Shown piece by piece: positions 36,370 to 45,469 of a DNA stretch of 64,000 nucleotides. Below the pieces are notes generated by a model. It was given only the letters and a program-made list of their open reading frames with translations. It searched no databases and was not told where the DNA came from. The DNA is from Bacteroidota bacterium. GTDB lineage: Bacteria > Bacteroidota > Bacteroidia > Chitinophagales > Chitinophagaceae. A program made the translations under genes and the position numbers. How positions within the stretch are numbered: position 1 is the first letter of the stretch; each line of letters starts with the position of its first letter. The DNA is taken from assembly GCA_947452905.1 (NCBI GenBank), contig CANGEP010000002.1, positions 1 to 64,000 on the forward strand, given 5' to 3'.

Positions 36370-36975
36370 TTGGAACAAAATATTATAGTACGTGTTGCCC
36401 ATAGTGGCGACGTTTCTTACGCAATAGCCATCACCGAAGAGATGGAATCTTCTGCAAAAGCAAGAGGTACAGGAATCGCTAAACGTAGCCCCGAATATGT
36501 GGCCAAAAAAATTGAAGAAGGTAAGTCGGTAATTGCCCATACAGAAGATGGTACCTGGGTAGGCTTTTGTTATATTGAGGCTTGGCAACATGGTCAATTT
36601 GTTGCCAATAGTGGTTTAATTGTATCCCCTCCTTTTAGAAAAAGTGGGATAGCTAAAAAAATAAAGCAAACTATTTTTCAATTATCTAGAGAAAAATATC
36701 CAAGTTCTAAAATTTTCGGCTTAACCACTGGTTTGGCAGTTATGAAAATTAATAGTGAGTTAGGCTACGAGCCAGTTACCTATAGTGAGCTTACGGATGA
36801 TGAAGAGTTTTGGGCGGGTTGTAAAAGCTGTGTGAATTATGAAATATTAAAAAGCAAGGATCGTAAAAATTGTATGTGCACAGCGATGCTATTTGATCCT
36901 AATGAAGTAAAAATAAAGGAACCCATTGCTACTAAAAAAGGACTAAACATTTTTAAATGGTGGGGTAAAAAATAA
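36370..36975 (+). CDS. GNAT acyltransferase of the arginine operon, with a four-Cys cluster
   Basis: A 201-residue protein. An in-frame TGA lies two codons upstream and the first ATG is far inside, so the start is the TTG at 36370 (MEQNIIVRVAHSGD). A GNAT core spans about 6-140, including WVGFCYIEAW, SGLIVSPPFRKSGIAKK (acetyl-CoA loop) and a C-terminal helix. A later part carries C151, C154, C168 and C170, possibly a zinc site. Its place at the head of the arginine operon makes it the best candidate for N-acylation of glutamate, the first step, since no classic argA or argJ is present. It lies 5 bases before argG. Confidence 0.8.
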   Translation: MEQNIIVRVAHSGDVSYAIAITEEMESSAKARGTGIAKRSPEYVAKKIEEGKSVIAHTEDGTWVGFCYIEAWQHGQFVANSGLIVSPPFRKSGIAKKIKQTIFQLSREKYPSSKIFGLTTGLAVMKINSELGYEPVTYSELTDDEEFWAGCKSCVNYEILKSKDRKNCMCTAMLFDPNEVKIKEPIATKKGLNIFKWWGKK

Positions 36976-36980
36976 AGAAT

Positions 36981-38180
36981 ATGGAAAAAGTTGTTTTAGG
37001 TTTTAGTGGTGGTTTGGATACCACATTTTGTGTAAAATACTTGACCGAAGACAAAGGTCTTGAAGTACATAGTGTGATAGTTAACACAGGAGGCTTTACC
37101 GAAGAAGAGTTAAAAAAAGTAGAAGCACATGCGTATGCCTTAGGTGTTAAAACACATACTACTGTTGATGCGGTTAAAGGGTATTATGATAGCATTATTA
37201 AATATTTAATATTTGGTAATGTTTTAAAAAACAATACCTATCCTTTAAGTGTAAGTGCAGAGCGCTTGTCACAAGCACTGCATATCGCAGAACATGTAAA
37301 AAAAGTGGGTGCAAAATTGGTAGCGCATGGTAGTACAGGTGCTGGTAACGATCAGGTTCGTTTTGATATGATTTTTCAGATCATGATACCTGGTATCGAA
37401 ATTTTAACACCTATTCGTGATTTGCAATTAAGTAGAGAAGCAGAGATTGACTATTTGAAAGCAAAGGGTGTAAACATGAATTTTGAAAAAGCTGCTTATT
37501 CTATTAATAAAGGTTTGTGGGGGACAAGTGTGGGTGGCAAAGAAACACTACATTCAAAAGGGATGTTACCCGAGTCGGCATGGCCTACTCAAATGACTAA
37601 AGAAGGGGTGTCGGAAGAAATGGTGATTAGTTTCGAAAAAGGGGAAATAAAAAAAGTAAATGGAAAATCATTTTCTCATCCAACAGAAGCTATTCAGTTT
37701 ATACAATCAATAGCTGGGGCCTATGGTATTGGCAGAGATATTCATGTGGGGGATACCATTATTGGTATTAAAGGACGTGTGGGTTTTGAAGCTGCCGCAC
37801 CAATGGTTATTTTAAAAGCACATCATGCTTTAGAAAAGCATGTTTTAACAAAATGGCAATTGTCTTGGAAAGATCAATTAGCTCAATTTTATGGCAACTG
37901 GTTGCATGAAGGCCAAATCTTAGATCCTGTAATGAGAGATATAGAAGCTTTTCTTTCTAATTCACAAGCACAAGTAACCGGCGAAGTTTTTATTGAATTA
38001 AACCCTTATCGTTTTCAAGTAACAGGTATTGAGTCGGTGAATGATTTAATGAGTGCGAAATTTGGCAAGTATGGTGAAATGAATACGGGCTGGTCAGGTG
38101 CCGATGTAAGAGGATTCACTAAAATATTTGGTAATCAAACCGGTATTTTTCATCATGTAAAAGATGCCAATAATAAATAA
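36981..38180 (+). CDS. argG: argininosuccinate synthase
   Basis: A 399-residue ATP-dependent ligase joining citrulline and aspartate. The N-terminal PP-loop is VVLGFSGGLDTTFCVKYL; the catalytic region includes GSTGAGNDQVRF and the C-terminal GYSGADVR-like motif, here GWSGADVRGF. The order and length match the Bacteroidota type of ArgG, which lies here at the second position of the operon rather than near argH as in many bacteria. Confidence 0.95.
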   Translation: MEKVVLGFSGGLDTTFCVKYLTEDKGLEVHSVIVNTGGFTEEELKKVEAHAYALGVKTHTTVDAVKGYYDSIIKYLIFGNVLKNNTYPLSVSAERLSQALHIAEHVKKVGAKLVAHGSTGAGNDQVRFDMIFQIMIPGIEILTPIRDLQLSREAEIDYLKAKGVNMNFEKAAYSINKGLWGTSVGGKETLHSKGMLPESAWPTQMTKEGVSEEMVISFEKGEIKKVNGKSFSHPTEAIQFIQSIAGAYGIGRDIHVGDTIIGIKGRVGFEAAAPMVILKAHHALEKHVLTKWQLSWKDQLAQFYGNWLHEGQILDPVMRDIEAFLSNSQAQVTGEVFIELNPYRFQVTGIESVNDLMSAKFGKYGEMNTGWSGADVRGFTKIFGNQTGIFHHVKDANNK

Positions 38181-38207
38181 GCGCAAATAATTATTAAAAA
38201 TTGTAAA

Positions 38208-39188
38208 ATGCAAAAAGTAAAAGTAGGTATTGTGGGTGGAGCAGGCTATACAGGTGGTGAGTTGCTTCGTGTATTATTGCATCATCCAAATGTAAGCATT
38301 GCTTTTGTGCATAGTACTAGTAGTGCTGGTGAACTTGTTTCAAAAGTGCATGCCGATTTGTTAGGGGATACAAATTTACAATTTTCAAATACTTTAGATC
38401 AAAATATAGATGTTTTGTTTTTATGTGTAGGTCATGGGGATGCTAAAAAGTTTTTAGTAGCCAATGAATTAAATGCGGGTATTAAAATCATTGATCTATC
38501 TCAGGATTTTAGATTAGAGTCCACTGCCACAATGGGAGATAGGAGTTTTGTATATGGTTTGCCAGAATTACAAAAAGAAAAAATAAGAAGCGCTCAAAAC
38601 ATTGCTAATCCTGGTTGTTTTGCAACGGCAATACAATTAGGGTTACTTCCTTTAGCCGACAAGGGTTTATTAAAAGAGGTATATACCACTGGCATCACAG
38701 GTTCAACTGGCGCAGGTCAGGGTTTATCTTCTACCAGTCATTTTAGCTGGAGAGCAAATAATATTCAGGCCTATAAAACATTGCAACATCAGCATCTAAA
38801 TGAAATTGGAGAATCGATAGCTCAATTGCAAGGGCATAATGCTGCAGCAATTAATTTTGTTCCTTGGAGAGGCGATTTTACTAGAGGGATTTTTGTAACC
38901 TCTATTGTTACTTGTGATTTAAGTTTAGAGGCTATGTATGATTTATACCATTCTTTTTACAAGGGTCATTTGTTTACGCATGTTTCAACTTCTAATATCG
39001 ATTTAAAGCAAGTGGTGAACACTAATAAATGTTTAATTCATATCGAAAAACAAGGAAATAAAATAGCCATTCATTCTGCAATAGATAATTTGTTAAAAGG
39101 AGCTGTAGGGCAAGCGGTTCAAAATATGAATTTGATGCTTGGACTTTCAGAAACTACCGGGCTTCAATTAAAAGCTAATTATTTTTAA
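38208..39188 (+). CDS. argC: N-acyl-gamma-glutamyl-phosphate reductase
   Basis: A 326-residue NADP-dependent reductase of the third arginine step. It has the Rossmann start VGIVGGAGYTGGELLRVLLHHP and the active-site Cys137 in ANPGCFATAIQLGLLPL. Spacing to argG is 27 bases and to argD 40 bases. The enzyme might act on N-acetyl or N-succinyl intermediates, depending on the acyl group used here. Confidence 0.96.
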   Translation: MQKVKVGIVGGAGYTGGELLRVLLHHPNVSIAFVHSTSSAGELVSKVHADLLGDTNLQFSNTLDQNIDVLFLCVGHGDAKKFLVANELNAGIKIIDLSQDFRLESTATMGDRSFVYGLPELQKEKIRSAQNIANPGCFATAIQLGLLPLADKGLLKEVYTTGITGSTGAGQGLSSTSHFSWRANNIQAYKTLQHQHLNEIGESIAQLQGHNAAAINFVPWRGDFTRGIFVTSIVTCDLSLEAMYDLYHSFYKGHLFTHVSTSNIDLKQVVNTNKCLIHIEKQGNKIAIHSAIDNLLKGAVGQAVQNMNLMLGLSETTGLQLKANYF

Positions 39189-39228
39189 ATCGTAGATAAT
39201 AAATTATTCACTCAGATAAAAAACCGCT

Positions 39229-40374
39229 ATGTCATTGTTCAATGTATATCCTTTAAATCCAATTGCTATCACTAAAGCAGCGGGTAGTCGTGTTTGGGAT
39301 GATAAAGGGCAGGAATATTTAGATATGTATGGCGGTCATGCGGTTATCAGTATTGGTCATACACATCCCCATTGGATTAAAAGAATTGAAGACCAATTAC
39401 ATGCCATTGCTTTTTATTCTAATTCTGTCATTCTCCCCATTCAGGAACAATTAGCAACCGCACTTAACGATATTAGTGGTAAAAAAGACTATCAATTATT
39501 TTTATGTAATAGTGGCGCCGAAGCCAATGAAAACGCCTTAAAACTAGCCTCTTTTCATACTGGCAGAAAAAAAATCATTGCCTTTAAAAAATCCTTTCAT
39601 GGTCGTACATCTTTAGCGGTTGCGGCTACTGATAATCCAGGTATTGTGGCACCAGTTAATGAAACAGATAATATTATTTTTTTACCCTTTAACGATGTAG
39701 AAGCATTAAACACTTGTTTTGAAAAAGAGGGTGCTAACATTGCCGCTGTGATCATTGAAGGCATTCAGGGCGTAGCAGGAATTTACGAAGCTTCGATTCT
39801 TTTTTTACAAGCCATTCGAAAAGCATGTGATACCTATGGTGCCGTTTATATTGCTGATAGTGTACAATGTGGTTATGGAAGAACTGGACAATTTTTTGCA
39901 CATGATTTTGCAGGCGTGAATGCAGATATTTATTCGATGGCTAAAGGAATGGGAAATGGATTTCCTATTGGTGGCATATTAATCGCTCCACATATTCAAG
40001 CTAAGTTTGGTATGTTAGGTACCACTTTTGGAGGCAACCCTACTGCTTGTGCAGCAGCACTTGCGGTAATTGAAGTAATGCAAAGCGAAAATTTAATAAG
40101 TGCTGCAAAGCAAAAAGGAGATTATTTGATTAAAGCATTAAAAGAAATTGATGGCATTAAAGTGGTAAGAGGAAGAGGATTGATGATTGGTTTTGAAATG
40201 CAGACTGGTTTAGAAGATGTACGAAAAGTATTATTGAATGAACTAAAAATATTTACCGGTGAAGCAAAACCCAATGTGATAAGATTATTGCCATCCCTTG
40301 CTATTTCGATGCAGGAGATTGATTTATTTTTAAACGGATTGAAAAAAGCAATTCAATTAATTAAGCAAAACTAG
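39229..40374 (+). CDS. argD: N-acylornithine aminotransferase
   Basis: A 381-residue class III PLP aminotransferase. The PLP-binding Lys239 lies in YSMAKGMGNGFPIGG, and DSVQCGYGRTG precedes it (Ser where many relatives have Glu, as in other Bacteroidota members). NSGAEANENALKLA is the cofactor-binding loop. It converts the N-acyl-glutamate semialdehyde to N-acylornithine. Shorter than many class III enzymes but complete. Confidence 0.94.
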   Translation: MSLFNVYPLNPIAITKAAGSRVWDDKGQEYLDMYGGHAVISIGHTHPHWIKRIEDQLHAIAFYSNSVILPIQEQLATALNDISGKKDYQLFLCNSGAEANENALKLASFHTGRKKIIAFKKSFHGRTSLAVAATDNPGIVAPVNETDNIIFLPFNDVEALNTCFEKEGANIAAVIIEGIQGVAGIYEASILFLQAIRKACDTYGAVYIADSVQCGYGRTGQFFAHDFAGVNADIYSMAKGMGNGFPIGGILIAPHIQAKFGMLGTTFGGNPTACAAALAVIEVMQSENLISAAKQKGDYLIKALKEIDGIKVVRGRGLMIGFEMQTGLEDVRKVLLNELKIFTGEAKPNVIRLLPSLAISMQEIDLFLNGLKKAIQLIKQN

Positions 40375-40382
40375 CCTAAGTC

Positions 40383-41354
40383 ATGAAACAGTTTATTTCA
40401 GTAAAGGATGTTACAGATATTAATGCACTAGTTAAACAAGCTTTAGCTTATAAATCAAATCCATTATTAGATAAAACATTAGGTGTCAATAAAAGAATTG
40501 GCTTATTATTTTTAAATCCAAGTTTAAGAACTAGATTAAGTACACAAGTGGCTGCGCAAAATTTAGGCATGGAACCCATTGTATTTAATGTAGATAAAGA
40601 AGGATGGGCATTAGAATTCTCGGAAGGAGCGGTAATGAATGGCATTACTGTAGAGCATATTAAAGATGCGGCGCCCATTTTGGGTAATTATTTTGATATA
40701 CTTTGTATAAGGACTTTCCCTAGTTTACAAAATAGAACAGATGATTATAGTGAAAAAATAATTAATCAATTTATTAAGTATGCAGGTATTCCGGTAGTGA
40801 GTTTAGAGTCGGCGACTTTACACCCGCTTCAATCTTTAACTGATATTATAACTATTCAAGAATCAATTGCCTTGAATAAAAATTTAACTAATAAGAAACC
40901 TAAAATAGTGTTAAGCTGGGCACCTCATATAAAACCAATTCCTCAATGTGTAGCCAATAGCTTTAGCGAATGGGTAAATGCATGGGGGGAAGCAGATTTT
41001 GTGATTACCCATCCAGAAGGGTACGAGCTAGATACCAAGTATACGCATGGTGCCAATATCTCATACGATCAAAGCGCTGCTTTACAAGATGCCGATTTTG
41101 TTTATATTAAAAACTGGAGTAGTTACAATGATTATGGCAAAGTATTAAGTGCCGATGCCAGCTGGATGTTGACAAATACAAAGCTTGCACTTACCAATAA
41201 TGCTAAAGTAATGCACTGTTTGCCAGTAAGAAGAAATGTAGAGCTGAGTGATGAAATATTAGATGGGCCAAATAGTATTGTAACACAAGAAGCATCGAAT
41301 AGGGTTTGGGCTGCTCAAGCAGTACTTGCCAATATTTTAGGTTCATTATCATAA
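40383..41354 (+). CDS. argF': N-acetyl-/N-succinylornithine carbamoyltransferase
   Basis: A 323-residue transcarbamylase. The carbamoyl phosphate loop reads NPSLRTRLSTQ, and HCLPVRRNVELSDEILD is the C-terminal motif in which the usual ornithine-type HCLPA is replaced. It groups by eye with the acylornithine enzymes typical of Bacteroidota and Xanthomonas, which carbamoylate acylornithine before deacylation. Whether it prefers the acetyl or succinyl form depends on a loop residue (Glu versus Pro in characterised enzymes); here the loop reads NGITVEH and I cannot decide. Confidence 0.9.
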   Translation: MKQFISVKDVTDINALVKQALAYKSNPLLDKTLGVNKRIGLLFLNPSLRTRLSTQVAAQNLGMEPIVFNVDKEGWALEFSEGAVMNGITVEHIKDAAPILGNYFDILCIRTFPSLQNRTDDYSEKIINQFIKYAGIPVVSLESATLHPLQSLTDIITIQESIALNKNLTNKKPKIVLSWAPHIKPIPQCVANSFSEWVNAWGEADFVITHPEGYELDTKYTHGANISYDQSAALQDADFVYIKNWSSYNDYGKVLSADASWMLTNTKLALTNNAKVMHCLPVRRNVELSDEILDGPNSIVTQEASNRVWAAQAVLANILGSLS

Positions 41355-41358
41355 AATA

Positions 41359-42159
41359 ATGAACACAATCAAAAAAATGGAAAAATTATACGTCATTAAA
41401 ATTGGAGGTAATATAGTTGACAACCCTAGTTTGTTAACTGAATGCTTACAAGCTTTTTCATCTTTGAAAGGGCATGCTATTTTAGTGCATGGAGGCGGAA
41501 AATTAGCTACACAAATGGCTACATCCATGGGTGTGGAGCAAAAGATGGTAGAGGGAAGAAGAATAACAGATGCAGAAACATTGAAAATTGTAACCATGGT
41601 GTATGCGGGCTATATTAATAAAAATATAGTGGCGCAATTGCAATCATTAGGGGTAAATGCAATGGGTTTATCTGGAGCCGATGGTAATTTAATCCAAGCG
41701 CACAAAAGAACAGGCGCCAATATTGATTATGGTTTTGTGGGAGACGTAGACCAGGTGAACACTGCATTGATTCAGCAACTAATTGAAAAAAACACTTCCT
41801 TAGTTATCGCCCCTATTACACATGATAGTAAAGGCCAACTATTAAATACCAATGCAGATACTATAGCACAAAGTATTGCCACAGCCATGTCACTTCATTA
41901 TGAAGTGCATTTAATTTATGGATTCGAAAAAGAGGGCGTTTTATCAGACGTAAATAATCCTCATTCAGTAATCGCTTCTATTAATCGACCGGTTTACGGT
42001 ACATTAATAGAACAAAAAGTCATTTTTGAAGGAATGATCCCCAAAATTGACAACGCGTATTTGGCTTTAGAAGCTGGTGTAAAATCAGTCATCATTGGGA
42101 AAGCCGAAAAATTGAATGAATTAATTAACGGTACTTCTGGTACTACAATCAAAATATAA
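41359..42159 (+). CDS. argB: N-acylglutamate kinase
   Basis: A 266-residue amino acid kinase phosphorylating N-acylglutamate. The core motifs are VIKIGGNIVD (near residue 11), LVHGGGKLATQMA, and the C-terminal half with LLNTNADTIAQSIATAM. The ATG at 41359 is annotated; an ATG six codons in (41377) gives the more usual MEKLYVIKIGG start. The stop overlaps the next start (TAATG), so translation is coupled. Confidence 0.94.
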   Translation: MNTIKKMEKLYVIKIGGNIVDNPSLLTECLQAFSSLKGHAILVHGGGKLATQMATSMGVEQKMVEGRRITDAETLKIVTMVYAGYINKNIVAQLQSLGVNAMGLSGADGNLIQAHKRTGANIDYGFVGDVDQVNTALIQQLIEKNTSLVIAPITHDSKGQLLNTNADTIAQSIATAMSLHYEVHLIYGFEKEGVLSDVNNPHSVIASINRPVYGTLIEQKVIFEGMIPKIDNAYLALEAGVKSVIIGKAEKLNELINGTSGTTIKI

Positions 42160-43262
42160 TGTCACAGACAAATAACATACAAAATACAAGTGTAACTATT
42201 TCCAAATTACAACAGGAAGCAAAACAATTATTAGAAAAATTAATAGCCACCCCCTCATTTAGTAAAGAAGAAGATACAACGGCCGATATAATACAAGTGT
42301 ACTTAGCCCAAAAAAAGGTAAAAACAGAACGTAAAAAAAATAATATCTGGGCTATAAACCTTCATTACGATTCCCTAAAGCCCACTTTATTATTAAATTC
42401 TCATCATGATACAGTTAAGCCAAATAAAGGATTTACAATAGACCCATTTACTCCCATCAACAAGGAAGGGAAGTTATATGGACTAGGAAGTAATGATGCT
42501 GGTGGATGTTTGGTTAGTTTGATTGCTACTTTCTTATATTATTACGATCAAGAAAATTTACCATTTAATATCATTTTAGTAGCCTCAGCCGAAGAAGAAA
42601 TTTCTGGTCATGATGGAATAGAACTAGTATTGCCTTTATTACCAAGTATTGATTTTGGAATAGTCGGGGAACCAACGTTATTAGAAATGGCTATAGCGGA
42701 AAGAGGCCTATTGGTTTTAGATGTAGTAGCAACGGGTAAATCGGGTCATGCAGCAAGAGAAGAGGGGGAGAATGCACTTTATAAAATTTTATCCACTATT
42801 GAATGGTTTAAAAACTATCAATTTGAAAAAGTCTCTGATTTGCTAGGTAAGGTAAAAATGACGGTAACGGTTATTGAAACTGAAAATAAACAACATAATG
42901 TGGTGCCTTCTTCTTGCAAACTTGTAGTAGATGTAAGAGTAAATGAGTTATATAGTTTCGAAGAAGTTTTAGCAACTATTAACAAACATGTTGATGTAAG
43001 CGTTACCCCAAGATCCTTAAGAATGCGATCTACAGGTATTGCACTAGATCACCCACTAGTTCAAGCAGGCAAGGCTATTGGCAAAGGTTATTATGGCTCA
43101 GTAACTACTTCAGATAAAGCCCTAATGCCTTTCCCTGCATTAAAAATGGGTCCTGGTGATTCTGCTAGAAGTCATACGGCAGATGAATTTATATTTGTAA
43201 AAGAAATAGAAGAAGGCGTTAATACCTATATTCAATTAATTGATAAAATGATTTCATTATGA
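42159..43262 (+). CDS. argE: M20 family deacylase (acylornithine/acylcitrulline deacetylase)
   Basis: A 367-residue zinc amidohydrolase. Metal ligands are visible in LLNSHHDTVKP, the bridging Asp in GLGSNDAGG, the catalytic Glu in ASAEEEISG and the C-terminal His in ARSHTADEF. With argF' acting on acylated ornithine, its natural substrate is probably N-acylcitrulline. It overlaps argB by one base and argH by four (ATGA), so the three genes are translationally coupled. Confidence 0.93.
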   Translation: MSQTNNIQNTSVTISKLQQEAKQLLEKLIATPSFSKEEDTTADIIQVYLAQKKVKTERKKNNIWAINLHYDSLKPTLLLNSHHDTVKPNKGFTIDPFTPINKEGKLYGLGSNDAGGCLVSLIATFLYYYDQENLPFNIILVASAEEEISGHDGIELVLPLLPSIDFGIVGEPTLLEMAIAERGLLVLDVVATGKSGHAAREEGENALYKILSTIEWFKNYQFEKVSDLLGKVKMTVTVIETENKQHNVVPSSCKLVVDVRVNELYSFEEVLATINKHVDVSVTPRSLRMRSTGIALDHPLVQAGKAIGKGYYGSVTTSDKALMPFPALKMGPGDSARSHTADEFIFVKEIEEGVNTYIQLIDKMISL

Positions 43263-44596
43263 GTAAGCTTTGGCAAAAAAATGGACAAGTAGCTACCGCA
43301 GTAGAAAAGTTCACTATTGGCAACGACCAATTAATGGATCAATATTTAGCCGCTTACGATGTTTTAGGTTCTATTGCGCATACTACTATGTTGGCGGAAG
43401 TAGGCTTATTAACCAATGAAGAGCAAGTGCAGTTAAAAAATGCCTTGGTAGAAATTTATGCATTAGTTAATAAAGGTAATTTTTCACTAGCACCAGGGGT
43501 GGAAGATATTCACTCACAGGTTGAAATGTTATTGACCGAAAAGTTAGGAGACATTGGTAAAAAAATTCACAGTGCGAGAAGTAGAAATGATCAAGTTCTG
43601 GTAGACATTAAATTATTTTTACGTGCCGAACTTATGCATCTTACCCACTCCATAGAATCTTTGTTTTCTTTATTACAGCAAAAGAGCGAGGAGCATAAAA
43701 ATGATTTATTGCCTGGTTATACCCATTTACAATTAGCCATGCCCTCTTCTTTTGGTTTATGGTTTGGCGCCTATGCAGAAAGCTTGGTTGATGATATGAC
43801 CACTTTACAAGCCGCCTATAAAGTGGTTAATAAAAATCCATTAGGGTCGGCTGCGGGATATGGTTCCTCTTTTCCGATAAATAGAACAAGAACAACCGAA
43901 CTCTTAGGGTTTGATGCTTTAAACTATAATGTAGTATATGCACAAATGGGGCGTGGAAAGGCAGAAAGAATTACTGCCATGGCCCTTGCTAATGTGGCGG
44001 ATACTTTAGCCAAATTAAGTATGGATGCTTGTTTATTTATGAATCAAAATTTTGGATTTATAAATTTCCCTGAAGAGTTAACGACAGGTTCAAGTATTAT
44101 GCCGCATAAAAAAAATCCTGATGTTTTTGAATTAATTCGTTCTTATTGCAATCGTATAAAAGCGTTGCCTAATGAGATTATGATGATGACTACTAATTTG
44201 CCTTCTGGCTATCATCGTGATTTGCAATTATTAAAAGAGCATTTGTTCCCAGCTTTTGCGCAATTGACAAATTGTATTGAGATGGCTTCTTTGATGATTC
44301 AAAACATGCATGTAAAAAAGAATTTATTAGAAGATGAAAAATACAAATACTTATTTAGCGTTGAGGAAGTCAATAAGTTGGTTAATAGCGGCATGCCCTT
44401 TAGAGATGCGTATAAAAAAGTGGGTATGGATATAGAAAACGGACAATTTACCTATTCCACAAATCTTTCACACACGCATGAAGGTAGCATTGGAAATTTA
44501 GGAACAGAGGCGGTGGCACTAAGCATGAAAAAGATTGTTAAAGAAATGGATTTTGAAAAAGTAAATACTCAAATTGAGCAATTATTGAAATGCTAA
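43259..44596 (+). CDS. argH: argininosuccinate lyase
   Basis: A 445-residue fumarase-superfamily lyase ending the arginine pathway. HSARSRNDQV lies near residue 102, and the signature loop is GSSIMPHKKNPD at about residue 280. It begins with KLWQKNGQVATAVEKF and has the standard catalytic His region (LLPGYTHLQLAMPSS). It starts 4 bases inside argE. No terminator is visible before the FKBP gene, which has its own promoter. Confidence 0.95.
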   Translation: MSKLWQKNGQVATAVEKFTIGNDQLMDQYLAAYDVLGSIAHTTMLAEVGLLTNEEQVQLKNALVEIYALVNKGNFSLAPGVEDIHSQVEMLLTEKLGDIGKKIHSARSRNDQVLVDIKLFLRAELMHLTHSIESLFSLLQQKSEEHKNDLLPGYTHLQLAMPSSFGLWFGAYAESLVDDMTTLQAAYKVVNKNPLGSAAGYGSSFPINRTRTTELLGFDALNYNVVYAQMGRGKAERITAMALANVADTLAKLSMDACLFMNQNFGFINFPEELTTGSSIMPHKKNPDVFELIRSYCNRIKALPNEIMMMTTNLPSGYHRDLQLLKEHLFPAFAQLTNCIEMASLMIQNMHVKKNLLEDEKYKYLFSVEEVNKLVNSGMPFRDAYKKVGMDIENGQFTYSTNLSHTHEGSIGNLGTEAVALSMKKIVKEMDFEKVNTQIEQLLKC

Positions 44597-44599
44597 CTG

Positions 44600-44607
44600 T
44601 ATTTTTG
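44600..44607 (+). promoter_or_regulatory. -7 promoter element of the FKBP gene
   Basis: TATTTTTG, a TAnnTTTG match, 38 bases before the FKBP start and just past the argH stop. No proper -33 partner. Confidence 0.4.
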
Positions 44608-44645
44608 AAACCTAATTTAATACCTGAAAATTTTAAATATTGAAT

Positions 44646-45377
44646 ATGAAAAAAGGAATAGTACTATCATTGGCTATAGTGAGTTTTTTAACAGCTATGT
44701 CACAAACAAAGACAACAGCAAAGTTAGGCGCGCCTACTACAAAACCCAAGTTGGCTTTGACTAATACAGCAGCGCAAGCTTTAAAAACTACAAAGGACAG
44801 CGCTTCTTATGCTTTAGGGTATAGAATCGCTCAATCTTTAAAAGGCCAGGGTTTACAAGACGTGAATTTTGAATTGTTCAAAAAAGGAATGGCTGCAGGG
44901 GCAATTGCTAAAACAGAGATCCCTGATAGCTTATTAGATGTATGCATTAAAAACTACCAAGATAAAATGAGTCAAGAAAAAATCGCCATTAACAGAGCGG
45001 CAGGAAAAGCATTTTTAGAAGAAAATGCAAAAAAACCAGGTGTTGTTAAAATGACAAATGGTATGCAGTATTTAGTATTAACAGCAGGTACAGGTACTGA
45101 GCACCCTACTTTAAAAAGTAAAGTTAAATGCCATTACCATGGTACTTTAATTGATGGTACTGTATTTGACAGTTCAGTTCAAAGAGGTGAACCCATTAGT
45201 TTTCCATTAAACGGAGTTATCAAGGGATGGCAGGATGCCGTTCAATTAATGACTGTAGGTGCAAAGTGGAGATTATATATTCCTTCAGAATTAGCTTATG
45301 GTGAACGTTCTGCAGGACCGGTAATTGGACCAGGATCTACTTTAATCTTCGACGTTGAACTTTTAGGCATAGAATAA
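44646..45377 (+). CDS. FKBP-type peptidyl-prolyl isomerase, exported
   Basis: A 243-residue protein with a signal peptide (MKKGIVLSLAIVSFLTAMSQ). A Mip-like N-terminal helical dimerisation part (about 50-130, KDSASYALGYRIAQSLK) is followed by an FKBP domain (about 150-243, VKCHYHGTLIDGTVFDSS, GVIKGWQDAVQLM, YGERSAGPVIGPGSTLIFDVELL). It catalyses prolyl isomerisation during folding of envelope proteins. The ATG at 44646 is used rather than a TTG 6 bases upstream. A strong terminator follows. Confidence 0.95.
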   Translation: MKKGIVLSLAIVSFLTAMSQTKTTAKLGAPTTKPKLALTNTAAQALKTTKDSASYALGYRIAQSLKGQGLQDVNFELFKKGMAAGAIAKTEIPDSLLDVCIKNYQDKMSQEKIAINRAAGKAFLEENAKKPGVVKMTNGMQYLVLTAGTGTEHPTLKSKVKCHYHGTLIDGTVFDSSVQRGEPISFPLNGVIKGWQDAVQLMTVGAKWRLYIPSELAYGERSAGPVIGPGSTLIFDVELLGIE

Positions 45378-45395
45378 AAATTGCTAAAATACTTG

Positions 45396-45424
45396 AAACA
45401 CCCCCTTTTTTGGGGGTGTTTTTG
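45396..45424 (+). terminator. intrinsic terminator after the FKBP gene
   Basis: AAACACCCCC (45396-45405) and GGGGGTGTTT (45412-45421) form a perfect 10-bp stem with a 6-base T loop and a short T tail. Confidence 0.88.
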
Positions 45425-45469
45425 TTGGTATAATGTGGTAATTTTGTAAATCGTTATAAAGTCAACCTT

